Assembly: GCA_001513395.1 (NCBI GenBank)
Contig: LFTP01000125.1
Location: 1-8,090 of the forward strand
Source: Clostridia bacterium DTU080
GTDB lineage: Bacteria > Bacillota > Limnochordia > DTU080
DNA: 8,090 nt
Direction: 5' to 3'
The position numbers were made by a program, and so were the translations under genes. This document shows, piece by piece, positions 1 to 6,108 of this stretch. The notes beneath the pieces were generated by a model, which was not told the origin of the DNA, did not search any database, and was given only the letters and a program-made list of their open reading frames with translations. How positions within the stretch are numbered: the first letter of the stretch is position 1; every line of letters starts with the position of its first letter.

Positions 1-58
1 GTACGGTTCTGTGAGAGGGCTGACGCTCGCCTGATCAGCGAGCGTCACCCTACTCGAT
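1..58 (+). mobile_element. 3' end of a group II intron (domain V tail and domain VI)
   Basis: Group II introns are self-splicing retroelement RNAs. Positions 1-9 (GTACGGTTC) match the 3' strand of the conserved domain V stem, whose 5' strand lies left of the window. Positions 13-55 fold as domain VI: GAG-AGGG (13-19) pairs with CCCT-CTC (48-51 and 53-55), leaving A52 bulged as the branch point. A perfect 10-bp distal stem (21-30 with 38-47) closes a 7-nt loop. The intron should end at AT (57-58), which puts the branch A seven bases from the 3' splice site, as known for the family. The intron runs on the + strand, opposite to the lyase cluster. The catalytic core and any reverse transcriptase ORF are outside the window, so subclass and activity cannot be judged. 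Confidence 0.85.
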
Positions 59-290
59 GTATTTGTGCACCAGGTATGGCGCCTTTACTTGGGTGTGGAT
101 GTCTCCTGCGGGCCCCATCGGGAAACGGACGAGGCTCCGAGTGGAATGCGGGAGCCTCACAGACGAACGAAGCCCTCAAGAACTCTCTCTTCTGTGCACT
201 TGGACTCGTGTCGCTGCTCAATTGGTATCAACGCTTCCGGAAGCGCCACATGAACCGCCGCGGTACGGCACAGTATGACCGGAGATGCGC
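59..290. other. Gene-free region, possible decayed group II intron remnant
   Basis: No convincing gene is seen here. The short open frames overlap one another, lack a ribosome binding site and resemble no family I recognise. The stretch is rich in potential RNA structure: an 8-bp stem GAGGCTCC (131-138) with GGAGCCTC (151-158), and a perfect palindrome CGCTTCCGGAAGCG (232-245). Just after it, GAACCGCCG (252-260) resembles the 5' strand of domain V in some bacterial group II introns, but the matching 3' strand is not intact. With the domain VI-like hairpin at 291-318, this suggests the 3' part of an old, degenerate group II intron on the + strand. That is an inference. It may equally be ordinary spacer with hairpins. 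Confidence 0.35.
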
Positions 291-318
291 TAGGAGGCGG
301 GAGTGATCCCGCCTCCTA
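291..318 (-). terminator. Perfect 12-bp hairpin downstream of the second SBP gene
   Basis: TAGGAGGCGGGA (291-302) and TCCCGCCTCCTA (307-318) are perfect inverted arms around the tetraloop GTGA. The hairpin lies 12 bases past the stop codon of the minus-strand SBP gene, where a terminator or mRNA-end stabiliser is expected. No T-rich tract follows on the minus strand, so it is not a textbook intrinsic terminator. Read on the + strand, its right flank (314-324) resembles the branch-point end of a group II intron, so it could instead be a fossil domain VI. Confidence 0.55.
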
Positions 319-330
319 TTCCATGGCCGT

Positions 331-1587
331 TTAGTCTGCCAGTACGCCGTTCAAGATGCGCTCCATCTCGGTGACCAGCCACTGGCTGCTGACTCCGCCT
401 CGCATGAACTGATTGACCAAGGGGTTGATGGCATCTATGGAGCTTTGCCACTTCAGAAAGATCGGTCGGGCCGCTCTTTGCATGTCCTCCAACCAGACCT
501 GCTGGTTTTGCGGCGGGGTGTCATTCAGGAATCTCGTCGAACGCAAGAGCGGTAGCAAAGCGGGGACGATTCGCCCGGAAGCCATCTCGATGGTCTGACC
601 TTCGGGACCGCCCAGCCATGACAGGAACTTCCACAGTACATCGGGATCAGCGCCCGTATCAAAGGCCATCCATCCGGAGCCTCCGTGTTCAGGTCGTCTT
701 ACCTTTTCCACGGGGAACGGGCGTACATCCCACGTGAATTCGGCAGTACCGCGTAAATTGGGTACTTCATAGCGACCGCTGAAGTAGGTTGCCGCTTGTC
801 CGCTGTGGAACGAGGCTGATTGCCCGAAGGGCGGGATAACCTGATGCAGCAGACGCAGGTCGCGTACCCACTCGAAGGCTTCCATGACATTGGGATCGTT
901 AGCCGTCGATCTTGTCGGGTTGCGATAATGATCCCACAGCTGACCGCCGAAGATCTGCACGGTCGCCGACCACGGGAAACTGGCCGCTACAAATTGGTCG
1001 AATATTCCGTCGCCATTGAGGTCTCGGGTGACGCGACGTCCCAACTCGAGATACCCGTCCGTCGTAAGCGGGACCAGTGGGTCCGGAACGGGCACACCGG
1101 TCTTGTCCAGCATATCGACATTGATGTACATCGACACGGGAGTGAAGTCTCTGGGAATGGCATACAGTTTTCCGTCAAAGGACAGTGACTCCAAGACGAT
1201 GGGCACAAAATCCCGTTCGCGCAAACCGCCGGGCCGATCCAAGAAGGGCTTGAGGTCGATCAACACGCCCATGTCAATAAAGGGCGGCAAGAACTGATAA
1301 GCAACCAGGGCCACATCAGGAGCGGTGCCCCCGACGGCCATTACCGTCAGACGGTCGTAGTAGGCGCGTCCGCTGGCAGTGGGCAGAAGCTCAATGGCTA
1401 TATCCGGGTTGGCTTGTTCGAAGGCTCGCGCCGCTTGGACGATCCCTTCGTTCATCTCGTAAGTGCCGGCAAAGGCTAAAGAGAGTCTGGCTTGAGCGGC
1501 AAATGACGGCGAGATGGCTGTCACCATCAAGCTCGCAATCAATAAACACTGCAGCAGAAAGCCTTTTTTGCGACGACGGATGTTCAT
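331..1587 (-). CDS. Sugar ABC-transporter substrate-binding protein (family 1)
   Basis: This is a secreted solute-binding protein of the MalE-like sugar type, expected to hand a sugar or oligosaccharide to an ABC importer. The 418-residue product is of normal length. A basic start (MNIRRRKK) and a hydrophobic stretch to about residue 29 end in SPSFAA, a signal-peptidase I site. There is no lipobox cysteine, so membrane anchoring is not evident. GGTAPDV (about residues 86-92) and KLYAIPRDFTP (about 140-150) are typical of the family. DLNGDGIFD (about 189-197) looks like a single calcium-binding loop. The start at 1587 is chosen because GAGGTGAT stands 7 bases before it. An upstream ATG at 1608, with a weaker GGAG 8 bases away, would add seven residues and spoil nothing else. 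It follows the lyase gene by 24 bases and is probably cotranscribed. The substrate is unknown; a uronate oligosaccharide is a guess from context. Confidence 0.9.
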   Translation of the reverse strand: MNIRRRKKGFLLQCLLIASLMVTAISPSFAAQARLSLAFAGTYEMNEGIVQAARAFEQANPDIAIELLPTASGRAYYDRLTVMAVGGTAPDVALVAYQFLPPFIDMGVLIDLKPFLDRPGGLRERDFVPIVLESLSFDGKLYAIPRDFTPVSMYINVDMLDKTGVPVPDPLVPLTTDGYLELGRRVTRDLNGDGIFDQFVAASFPWSATVQIFGGQLWDHYRNPTRSTANDPNVMEAFEWVRDLRLLHQVIPPFGQSASFHSGQAATYFSGRYEVPNLRGTAEFTWDVRPFPVEKVRRPEHGGSGWMAFDTGADPDVLWKFLSWLGGPEGQTIEMASGRIVPALLPLLRSTRFLNDTPPQNQQVWLEDMQRAARPIFLKWQSSIDAINPLVNQFMRGGVSSQWLVTEMERILNGVLAD

Positions 1588-1594
1588 TGGTCCA

Positions 1595-1602
1595 ATCACC
1601 TC
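1595..1602 (-). promoter_or_regulatory. Strong ribosome binding site deciding the SBP start
   Basis: On the minus strand GAGGTGAT, an 8-base match to the anti-Shine-Dalgarno sequence, lies 7 bases before ATG 1587. It sits within the coding frame of the longer possible start at 1608, so the shorter protein is preferred. Confidence 0.7.
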
Positions 1603-1611
1603 GTTCATTTT

Positions 1612-4275
1612 TTATGCTCCAGGAGTGATGACTCCCGATCTAACGTCATAGATCTCGAGTCCATGACGGGTTTCGACAAAAATGCGCAGATCGTCTTCTC
1701 GCTCTTCCACCCGTACCGTCTCCACGGAGGGTGTGCTGTCGAGATCAAAGACGGCTACATACCATGCCTTGGAGGCCTGCTGTCTGACGAGCACCATATC
1801 CATGGTTTCGGCGGGTGAGACCGCGGGACCGGCCGCCGTGAGCAGCGTATAGGGAGCGCCGGTCGCCACGCGCAGGTGGACTTCTATGCCGCCGTCATTC
1901 CACGCCGCATGAACGGTTTGCCCTTGGTCATATTCATAGGCCACCACATTCTGCAGGCAGCCGTAGGCCGCGGAGGAGGCCTTGAGCTCGACTGATTCAC
2001 CTTCGTCTTCAGTCGTGACGCTCAGCCTACCCGTGTTGCGGTAGACCCAGTCGTAGACGCGCTCGGTGTCCGACTCCAGTCGGTCAACGACGATCAACCG
2101 ATTGGCCGTCAACGCTACGCTTCTTTGATGTTTCAGACCCGGATAGACATCGCTGACGGTGGCCGCCGCACCGGCGAAATCACGGCTTTCTTCCCACCAG
2201 TCGAGTCGGCCGCCCATGGAGTTGCGCTGTGATTGTCCGTCTACGGCCACGGTGTTGTGAGCCAGTGTCTGTTTGTACCACGTTCCGTACAGCGAAGCTC
2301 CGTAGGAGGGGGAACCCAGGTCCGGTGAGATCAGCTTTCCTCGGGAGTACAAAGAGAACGAGAGTTTATCGGCATGTCCGTGGGGGCCGCTGTGAGGACC
2401 GTACTTGAACAGCACATAGTTGCGACCGACTCGCAGGGCCGCCAGACCCGAGGCGTCATAGAGGAGGCTGTTGCGGTTGCCCACATCGACGACGGGTGTT
2501 GCCGGACGGATGTCATCGGGTCCGTACAACAAGGCTTCGATGCTGTTGCGCTGCTTGCCCATATACCGATAGGCCAAGTTCAACAGGTTGAGGAATTTGG
2601 GTTCACCGAAGACAGCGTAAGCGAACTCATACATCGCCAGGTTACTGCTGCTGAGGATGCTTCCCCCGCCGCTGTCGTTGATGGCAGGCAGATTAAGCTC
2701 CGGATCGAGAAGACCCAAAGGTGCCTCAAACATGGCTTTTATGGGGCTGAGATCGCCGATGGGATAATCCGCCGCCAACAGGCTCATCAACAGGTTCTTA
2801 AAGGCATTCAGAGTGTAGAAGTGATATCCCGTGGAACCTTCCCACCATAGGCCGTCTCTGCGGATGCCCAGCAGCTGTTGCTCAAAGCCTGAGTACCAGT
2901 TTGATAGGGCATAGCGGACCAGGGATTCATCGTTGAGCAACAAGCCGACCGTGGTCAGGGCCGCGTTTTGCCAGGCGTGGATGTTGCTCAAGCTGATCCA
3001 GGTTTGCGGTTTGAGAAGATCGGCCGCCGTGCGGAAAAGGTTGGTTTCTATGCTCTTTTGCTGTTCGGGAGTGAGCAAAGATGTATCCCGGATCAGATCA
3101 TACGCCCGGGCCAGGGGTAGAATCCAGACCGCTTCATCCAAAGCCTGCACGTGTACTCGGCCCTTACCCACGAATTGCTCCACTGAACCGCCGCGGCCCT
3201 TGATTTCCATCCGGGGATAGAGGTCTGCGTAGTCGCACAGTATGGTCGCTGCGGCCTCACCGTATTTGGTCTCTCCCGTGAGGGCGTAAACCAAAGCAAG
3301 CGTCTGAGCGGCGGCGGAAATCCGATCGTGTGTGATGGAGCGCCACACCCCGTCGTAGGGCTCTCCGGTGAAGTACGTGTCATCAACGGGGCTGCGGTGC
3401 TCGTGCGGTCGCTTCGGATCGTATACCAGGCGCGTGCCGTAGCGCGGATCGACGTAGTCGTGGCCGTAGGCAGTCGGACCTTCCGGCACGCTTAAAGGAT
3501 CTTTCAGCCAAGCGTCGGCCTCACCTTGAAGGCGGTGAAACAAAACCCGGGCCCAGTTGAACTCTTCGATGCGCTGACGGGCCCGCTCCAGTTGGGCCTC
3601 GGTGGCAAAGACGTATCGACGCTCTGATGGGATGTGATCAACCGGTTCAGTGTACATGATGCGCTCTCCTGTGGCACTGCGAGGTGTGATGGATTCCGAG
3701 GGTACAAAACGGAGTTTGCGGATGTAAAACTCAGCGTTCGGTTCTGTCGTCGTCAGCAAGAGGAAGACTGCTTGGCGATCTTCGTTTCTTTCACCCCAAT
3801 TATCGGCGTTTGGCTGGCGCAACGGCAAAACTACCGGAACCCACTGATCGACAAGCGGCGGTTTCGCGACCACCCATTGGGCTTGCATTCCGCCGTAAAG
3901 CGGGTAATCTTGCAATTTGAACTCCATCAATGTGGGACTTCCGCCCACGACCTTATACTCGAAGGCGATCCAACCGAAATCGGCCGCCTCTACATCGACA
4001 TCATAGCCGTCCATGCGGTATAAGACGAATCTTCCGACCTTGTCGATAGTCCAAAGCATGGCCTTGGTTCCGTCTTCGTCGGTCACCACCTGTAGCGAGC
4101 CTGTCTGGATTTTCCAGGCCTCTATGTCCTCCAGTGTCTCGACCGGCACCGCTCCTTCCTCGAGTTCTTCGGCGGACACGGGGATCATAGCAAGGAGTGA
4201 AAACAAAAGGACCGTCAAAAAGGCGGCAAGTTTTCGGTTTGTCTTATTGTCTTTCACAAAGCGTTTTCGCTGCAC
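1612..4275 (-). CDS. Secreted heparinase II/III-type polysaccharide lyase
   Basis: This is probably an exported lyase that cleaves an acidic (uronate-containing) polysaccharide by beta-elimination. The 887-residue product has a basic N-terminus and a hydrophobic segment ending near PVSA (about residue 35), a signal peptide. Residues about 40-195 are beta-rich and may be a carbohydrate-binding module. About 215-535 look like the alpha/alpha toroid, with SNIHAWQNAA (N431, H433, N437) and EGSTGYHFY (Y484, H485), placed like the Asn/His and Tyr catalytic residues of heparinase II and PL17 alginate lyases. About 600-750 carry the heparinase II/III beta-sheet signature, including GPHGHADKLSF (H632, H634, D636) and AHNTVAVDG (H673). 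The C-terminus is beta-rich. GTG 4275 is chosen over ATG 4293 because GGAGGTG lies 7 bases before it. The gene stands between two SBP genes in one likely operon. The superfamily is clear, but the PL family and substrate (alginate, heparin-like or another glycuronan) are not. Confidence 0.88.
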   Translation of the reverse strand: MQRKRFVKDNKTNRKLAAFLTVLLFSLLAMIPVSAEELEEGAVPVETLEDIEAWKIQTGSLQVVTDEDGTKAMLWTIDKVGRFVLYRMDGYDVDVEAADFGWIAFEYKVVGGSPTLMEFKLQDYPLYGGMQAQWVVAKPPLVDQWVPVVLPLRQPNADNWGERNEDRQAVFLLLTTTEPNAEFYIRKLRFVPSESITPRSATGERIMYTEPVDHIPSERRYVFATEAQLERARQRIEEFNWARVLFHRLQGEADAWLKDPLSVPEGPTAYGHDYVDPRYGTRLVYDPKRPHEHRSPVDDTYFTGEPYDGVWRSITHDRISAAAQTLALVYALTGETKYGEAAATILCDYADLYPRMEIKGRGGSVEQFVGKGRVHVQALDEAVWILPLARAYDLIRDTSLLTPEQQKSIETNLFRTAADLLKPQTWISLSNIHAWQNAALTTVGLLLNDESLVRYALSNWYSGFEQQLLGIRRDGLWWEGSTGYHFYTLNAFKNLLMSLLAADYPIGDLSPIKAMFEAPLGLLDPELNLPAINDSGGGSILSSSNLAMYEFAYAVFGEPKFLNLLNLAYRYMGKQRNSIEALLYGPDDIRPATPVVDVGNRNSLLYDASGLAALRVGRNYVLFKYGPHSGPHGHADKLSFSLYSRGKLISPDLGSPSYGASLYGTWYKQTLAHNTVAVDGQSQRNSMGGRLDWWEESRDFAGAAATVSDVYPGLKHQRSVALTANRLIVVDRLESDTERVYDWVYRNTGRLSVTTEDEGESVELKASSAAYGCLQNVVAYEYDQGQTVHAAWNDGGIEVHLRVATGAPYTLLTAAGPAVSPAETMDMVLVRQQASKAWYVAVFDLDSTPSVETVRVEEREDDLRIFVETRHGLEIYDVRSGVITPGA

Positions 4276-4282
4276 TAAAGAC

Positions 4283-4289
4283 CACCTCC
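4283..4289 (-). promoter_or_regulatory. Ribosome binding site deciding the lyase start
   Basis: GGAGGTG on the minus strand lies 7 bases before an in-frame GTG at 4275 but downstream of the ATG at 4293. It therefore supports the GTG start and removes six residues from the longest frame. Confidence 0.65.
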
Positions 4290-4319
4290 GCATTTGGGAA
4301 TCGGACTTTCACAGGCTAC

Positions 4320-4333
4320 ATTTAACAGTAAAT
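4320..4333. promoter_or_regulatory. AT-rich palindrome upstream of the lyase gene (operator candidate)
   Basis: ATTTA (4320-4324) and TAAAT (4329-4333) are perfect inverted arms around ACAG, about 45 bases upstream of the lyase start. The core ACAGTAAA also occurs in the palindrome before the first SBP gene (5962-5969). A shared 8-mer between two such regions is not rare by chance, so this is only a candidate operator. On the minus strand TTGAAT (4338-4333) could be a -35 box, but no good -10 follows. Confidence 0.2.
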
Positions 4334-4464
4334 TCAAGGGCCGCTGAGCACTTTCCTTTTTTATGGCAAAACATCCGGTCTATCTGCATGCCGGTCGCGT
4401 CAACCCGAAAACCCATGGTGTTTTTGGTCTTGCGGTGATGCAAATCGGTGGGAGTCGGATATTT

Positions 4465-4500
4465 CTAAGAGCGTCCGCAGCTGAAGGCAGACGCTCTCAG
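4465..4500 (-). terminator. Second hairpin between SBP and lyase genes
   Basis: AGAGCGTC (4468-4475) and GACGCTCT (4490-4497) form an 8-bp perfect stem around a 14-nt loop. One mismatch then two more pairs extend it to 4465 and 4500. On the minus strand it is followed by TAGAAAT rather than a run of T, so termination would be partial at best. It is the second of two hairpins after the first SBP gene. Confidence 0.4.
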
Positions 4501-4527
4501 AAGGAAGTGGCAAGATGGCCGTCGGAT

Positions 4528-4566
4528 CGGACAGCCGGCGCCTGCTCGGCACTCGTCGGCTGTCCG
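4528..4566 (-). terminator. Hairpin just after the first SBP gene
   Basis: CGGACAGCCG (4528-4537) and CGGCTGTCCG (4557-4566) form a perfect 10-bp stem with a 19-nt GC-rich loop, extendable by wobble pairs. It begins 11 bases past the SBP stop codon. No T tract follows on the minus strand. In sugar-transport operons such hairpins often protect or attenuate message after the SBP gene, so that the binding protein is made in excess. Here that role is inferred. Confidence 0.5.
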
Positions 4567-4577
4567 GTTGATCGAGG

Positions 4578-5894
4578 CTACCAGGGCTTTTTGGCCCACA
4601 ACTCCGCCAGTCTGGCGTTTTGCTGTTCGACGGCCACATTGAGGGCTTGCCGTACGGACATAGTGGTGTTAATGATGGCATTGAAATCAATGGTGAAGCT
4701 GCCGGCCGCCGGATGGTTGGTCTCTGCTCGGCGGGCATCTTCGGCGACGATCACCCAGTTTATCGCTTGGATGTCTGGTACGTCGGGGGCCAGGAGAGTA
4801 TCACGGGCTTGTTTGGTGTGCGGCGACAGTGCCCAGTAATACATCTTGGAGGGGTCTCTGGCCACTTCGTATCCGGCCGGCGAGGTGAGGGTCTTGACCA
4901 GATGCCAGACAGTGTCGATTTCTTCACAGAAAGGGGTGATACCATAGTAGTCAGCGACCATGACGCTGGTTCTGCTTACCGGCCCTTTGGGCAAAAGCAG
5001 AACTCCGAAGCGGAAAAGGTCGGTGACCGGACGGCTGAAACGAGTGGTATTGAAGAAGGCTATCCGACCACGGTTGAAAAGATCCGAATGGATGTTGTGC
5101 CCCGACTGGGTACTGGTGATTCCCGGCTCCGCCAGCTGGCCCCCGACCACCTTTGGGGCTACGTTATGGGTGATGTAAAGATCGGTCATGAACTCAAAAC
5201 CTCTGATGGCGTTTTCGCTGTTCAGCGTGGCGGTCCGCATATCCGGGCTGTACAGATCGCCCCCGGCTCCCCATACCCAGGTGGGCCAGCGATGATGGTG
5301 GGTCCAGGTGTCGGAAAAACCGAAGTAGTCGACGTGACCGTCTCCGTCACTGTCGAAGGTCGCCTTTTTGGTTAAAACGATCAGGTCATCCCAAGTCCAA
5401 TCCGGATCCGGAGTGGCAATACCGCGAACTTCGAGCAAATCAGCGTTGTACATCGTAGCCACGGCTGACCAGGCCCGCGGCAATCCGTACAGGCCCTGTT
5501 TGTAGCGCAGCGTGTCGATCGTACTGGGGATGTAGGAACCGATGTTGAAATCCCTGTCTTTTTGTATCAAAGGCGAGATGTCTTGCAGAAAACCGTTGTA
5601 GACGTACGAGGGGATGGTCGAACTGCTGGCGTGGATGATGTCCGGCGGAGTGCCCGCGGCAACCATGGTCACAAGTTTAGCCGATCCTTCGCTGATGATG
5701 GAGACCCGAACATCCTGATACTGCGGATACATCTCCTTCCACATCTCGACTCCGGCTTCGTTCCACTCGGGGTTGTTGGCGTGGGGCATACCGAACAAGG
5801 TGATCTCTACGGTCTTACCGGTACTGATGGCACCGGCGAGCATCACAATGAGCAGTACGATCGCTAACAAGCAGCCAGCTTTTACTTTTCGCAC
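4578..5894 (-). CDS. Extracellular solute-binding protein, sugar ABC type
   Basis: This is the second sugar-type SBP of the locus and the first gene in transcription order. From GTG 5894 the product has 438 residues. The signal peptide is MRKVKAGC plus a hydrophobic stretch through MLAGAIS (about residue 24). Cys8 lies before the hydrophobic core, so it is not a lipobox. Family marks are AAGTPPDII (about 79-87), the GLYGLPRAW region (about 134-142), DSDGDGHVD (about 181-189, a calcium-loop-like motif) and YYGITPF near the hinge. The start is chosen because GGAG with an upstream AAG lies 8 bases before GTG 5894. The longest frame from 5972 would add 26 residues and bury the signal peptide. It heads the SBP-lyase-SBP cluster and is divergent from selO. 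It differs clearly from the downstream SBP, so it is not a recent duplicate. The ligand is unknown. Confidence 0.9.
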   Translation of the reverse strand: MRKVKAGCLLAIVLLIVMLAGAISTGKTVEITLFGMPHANNPEWNEAGVEMWKEMYPQYQDVRVSIISEGSAKLVTMVAAGTPPDIIHASSSTIPSYVYNGFLQDISPLIQKDRDFNIGSYIPSTIDTLRYKQGLYGLPRAWSAVATMYNADLLEVRGIATPDPDWTWDDLIVLTKKATFDSDGDGHVDYFGFSDTWTHHHRWPTWVWGAGGDLYSPDMRTATLNSENAIRGFEFMTDLYITHNVAPKVVGGQLAEPGITSTQSGHNIHSDLFNRGRIAFFNTTRFSRPVTDLFRFGVLLLPKGPVSRTSVMVADYYGITPFCEEIDTVWHLVKTLTSPAGYEVARDPSKMYYWALSPHTKQARDTLLAPDVPDIQAINWVIVAEDARRAETNHPAAGSFTIDFNAIINTTMSVRQALNVAVEQQNARLAELWAKKPW

Positions 5895-5902
5895 GGTCAA
5901 GG

Positions 5903-5910
5903 CTCCCTTC
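5903..5910 (-). promoter_or_regulatory. Ribosome binding site deciding the first SBP start
   Basis: GAAGGGAG on the minus strand ends 8 bases before GTG 5894. The ATG at 5972 has no comparable site and would place 26 residues before the signal peptide. Confidence 0.55.
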
Positions 5911-5956
5911 TTAGGTGTTAAGCGACACGACATATACCTGACAAAAGCACAGACGA

Positions 5957-5985
5957 AGTATACAGTAAACAATTTCGGGATTTAA
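5957..5985 (-). promoter_or_regulatory. Candidate promoter and operator of the SBP-lyase cluster
   Basis: On the minus strand TATACT (5962-5957) fits a -10 box in five of six positions, and TTAAAT (5985-5980) stands 17 bases upstream as a poor -35 (three of six). Over the -10 lies an imperfect palindrome: GTATAC (5958-5963), A, GTAAAC (5965-5970), where five of six positions pair. A repressor could bind there. The weak -35 would suit an activated promoter. All of this is inference. Confidence 0.3.
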
Positions 5986-6013
5986 CAGCCAATCCCTTTA
6001 TATTAAGGAGTTG

Positions 6014-6100
6014 ATGGCATCTAAAACGCTCCGCAGGGAACGCTTCTTGTCACCGTACATCTATCGGCGTCGGATGAGGCAAACCACCCATGAGGAGTGA
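6014..6100 (+). CDS. Possible 28-codon leader ORF upstream of selO
   Basis: An ATG at 6014 preceded by TTAAGGAG (6003-6010) opens a 28-codon frame for a basic peptide (MASKTLRRERF... ending QTTHEE, about eight Lys/Arg). Its TGA (6098-6100) shares a base with an in-frame ATG (6100) of the selO frame, so the two could be translationally coupled. The spacing from GGAG to ATG is only 3 bases, which is short, and I recognise no family. TATATT at 5999-6004 could be a -10 box, but it would put the transcript start at or just before the ATG and remove the ribosome binding site. It may be a chance frame. Confidence 0.25.
   Translation: MASKTLRRERFLSPYIYRRRMRQTTHEE
6092..6097 (+). promoter_or_regulatory. 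Ribosome binding site of selO
   Basis: GAGGAG lies 2 bases before ATG 6100 and 11 bases before ATG 6109. Only the latter is a workable distance for normal initiation, so ATG 6109 is favoured unless coupling from the leader ORF sets the start at 6100. GTG 6097 overlaps the site itself. Confidence 0.5.
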
Positions 6101-6108
6101 TGCACAAG

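Larger units (their letters stand above)
4294..4577. other. 284-base gap between first SBP gene and lyase gene
   Basis: This gap holds the two hairpins (4465-4500 and 4528-4566) and the AT-rich palindrome (4320-4333). I see no supportable gene in it. The open frames crossing it on either strand are antisense extensions of the neighbouring genes. The size and the hairpins suggest partial termination after the SBP gene or a separate promoter for the lyase gene. Confidence 0.6.

Noticed and set aside
252..290. Intact second domain V
   Set aside because: Only the 5' strand resembles domain V. The 3' strand does not pair over the needed length and no GNRA-type loop is seen, so only a degenerate remnant can be proposed.
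57..306. Three overlapping short ORFs right of the intron end
   Set aside because: They lack ribosome binding sites and recognisable domains and overlap hairpin-rich sequence, so chance frames or decayed intron sequence explain them better.
4620..5375. 251-codon open frame on the + strand
   Set aside because: It lies wholly antisense to the clearly recognisable first SBP gene, and its composition reflects the third-position bias of that gene.
5868..5894. Cysteine (Cys8) near the N-terminus of the first SBP as a lipoprotein lipobox
   Set aside because: It lies before the hydrophobic core and lacks the required residue at -3, so it cannot be the lipidation site.
6025..6044. AACGCT repeated 14 bases apart
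   Set aside because: A six-base repeat occurring twice is expected by chance and shows no further structure.
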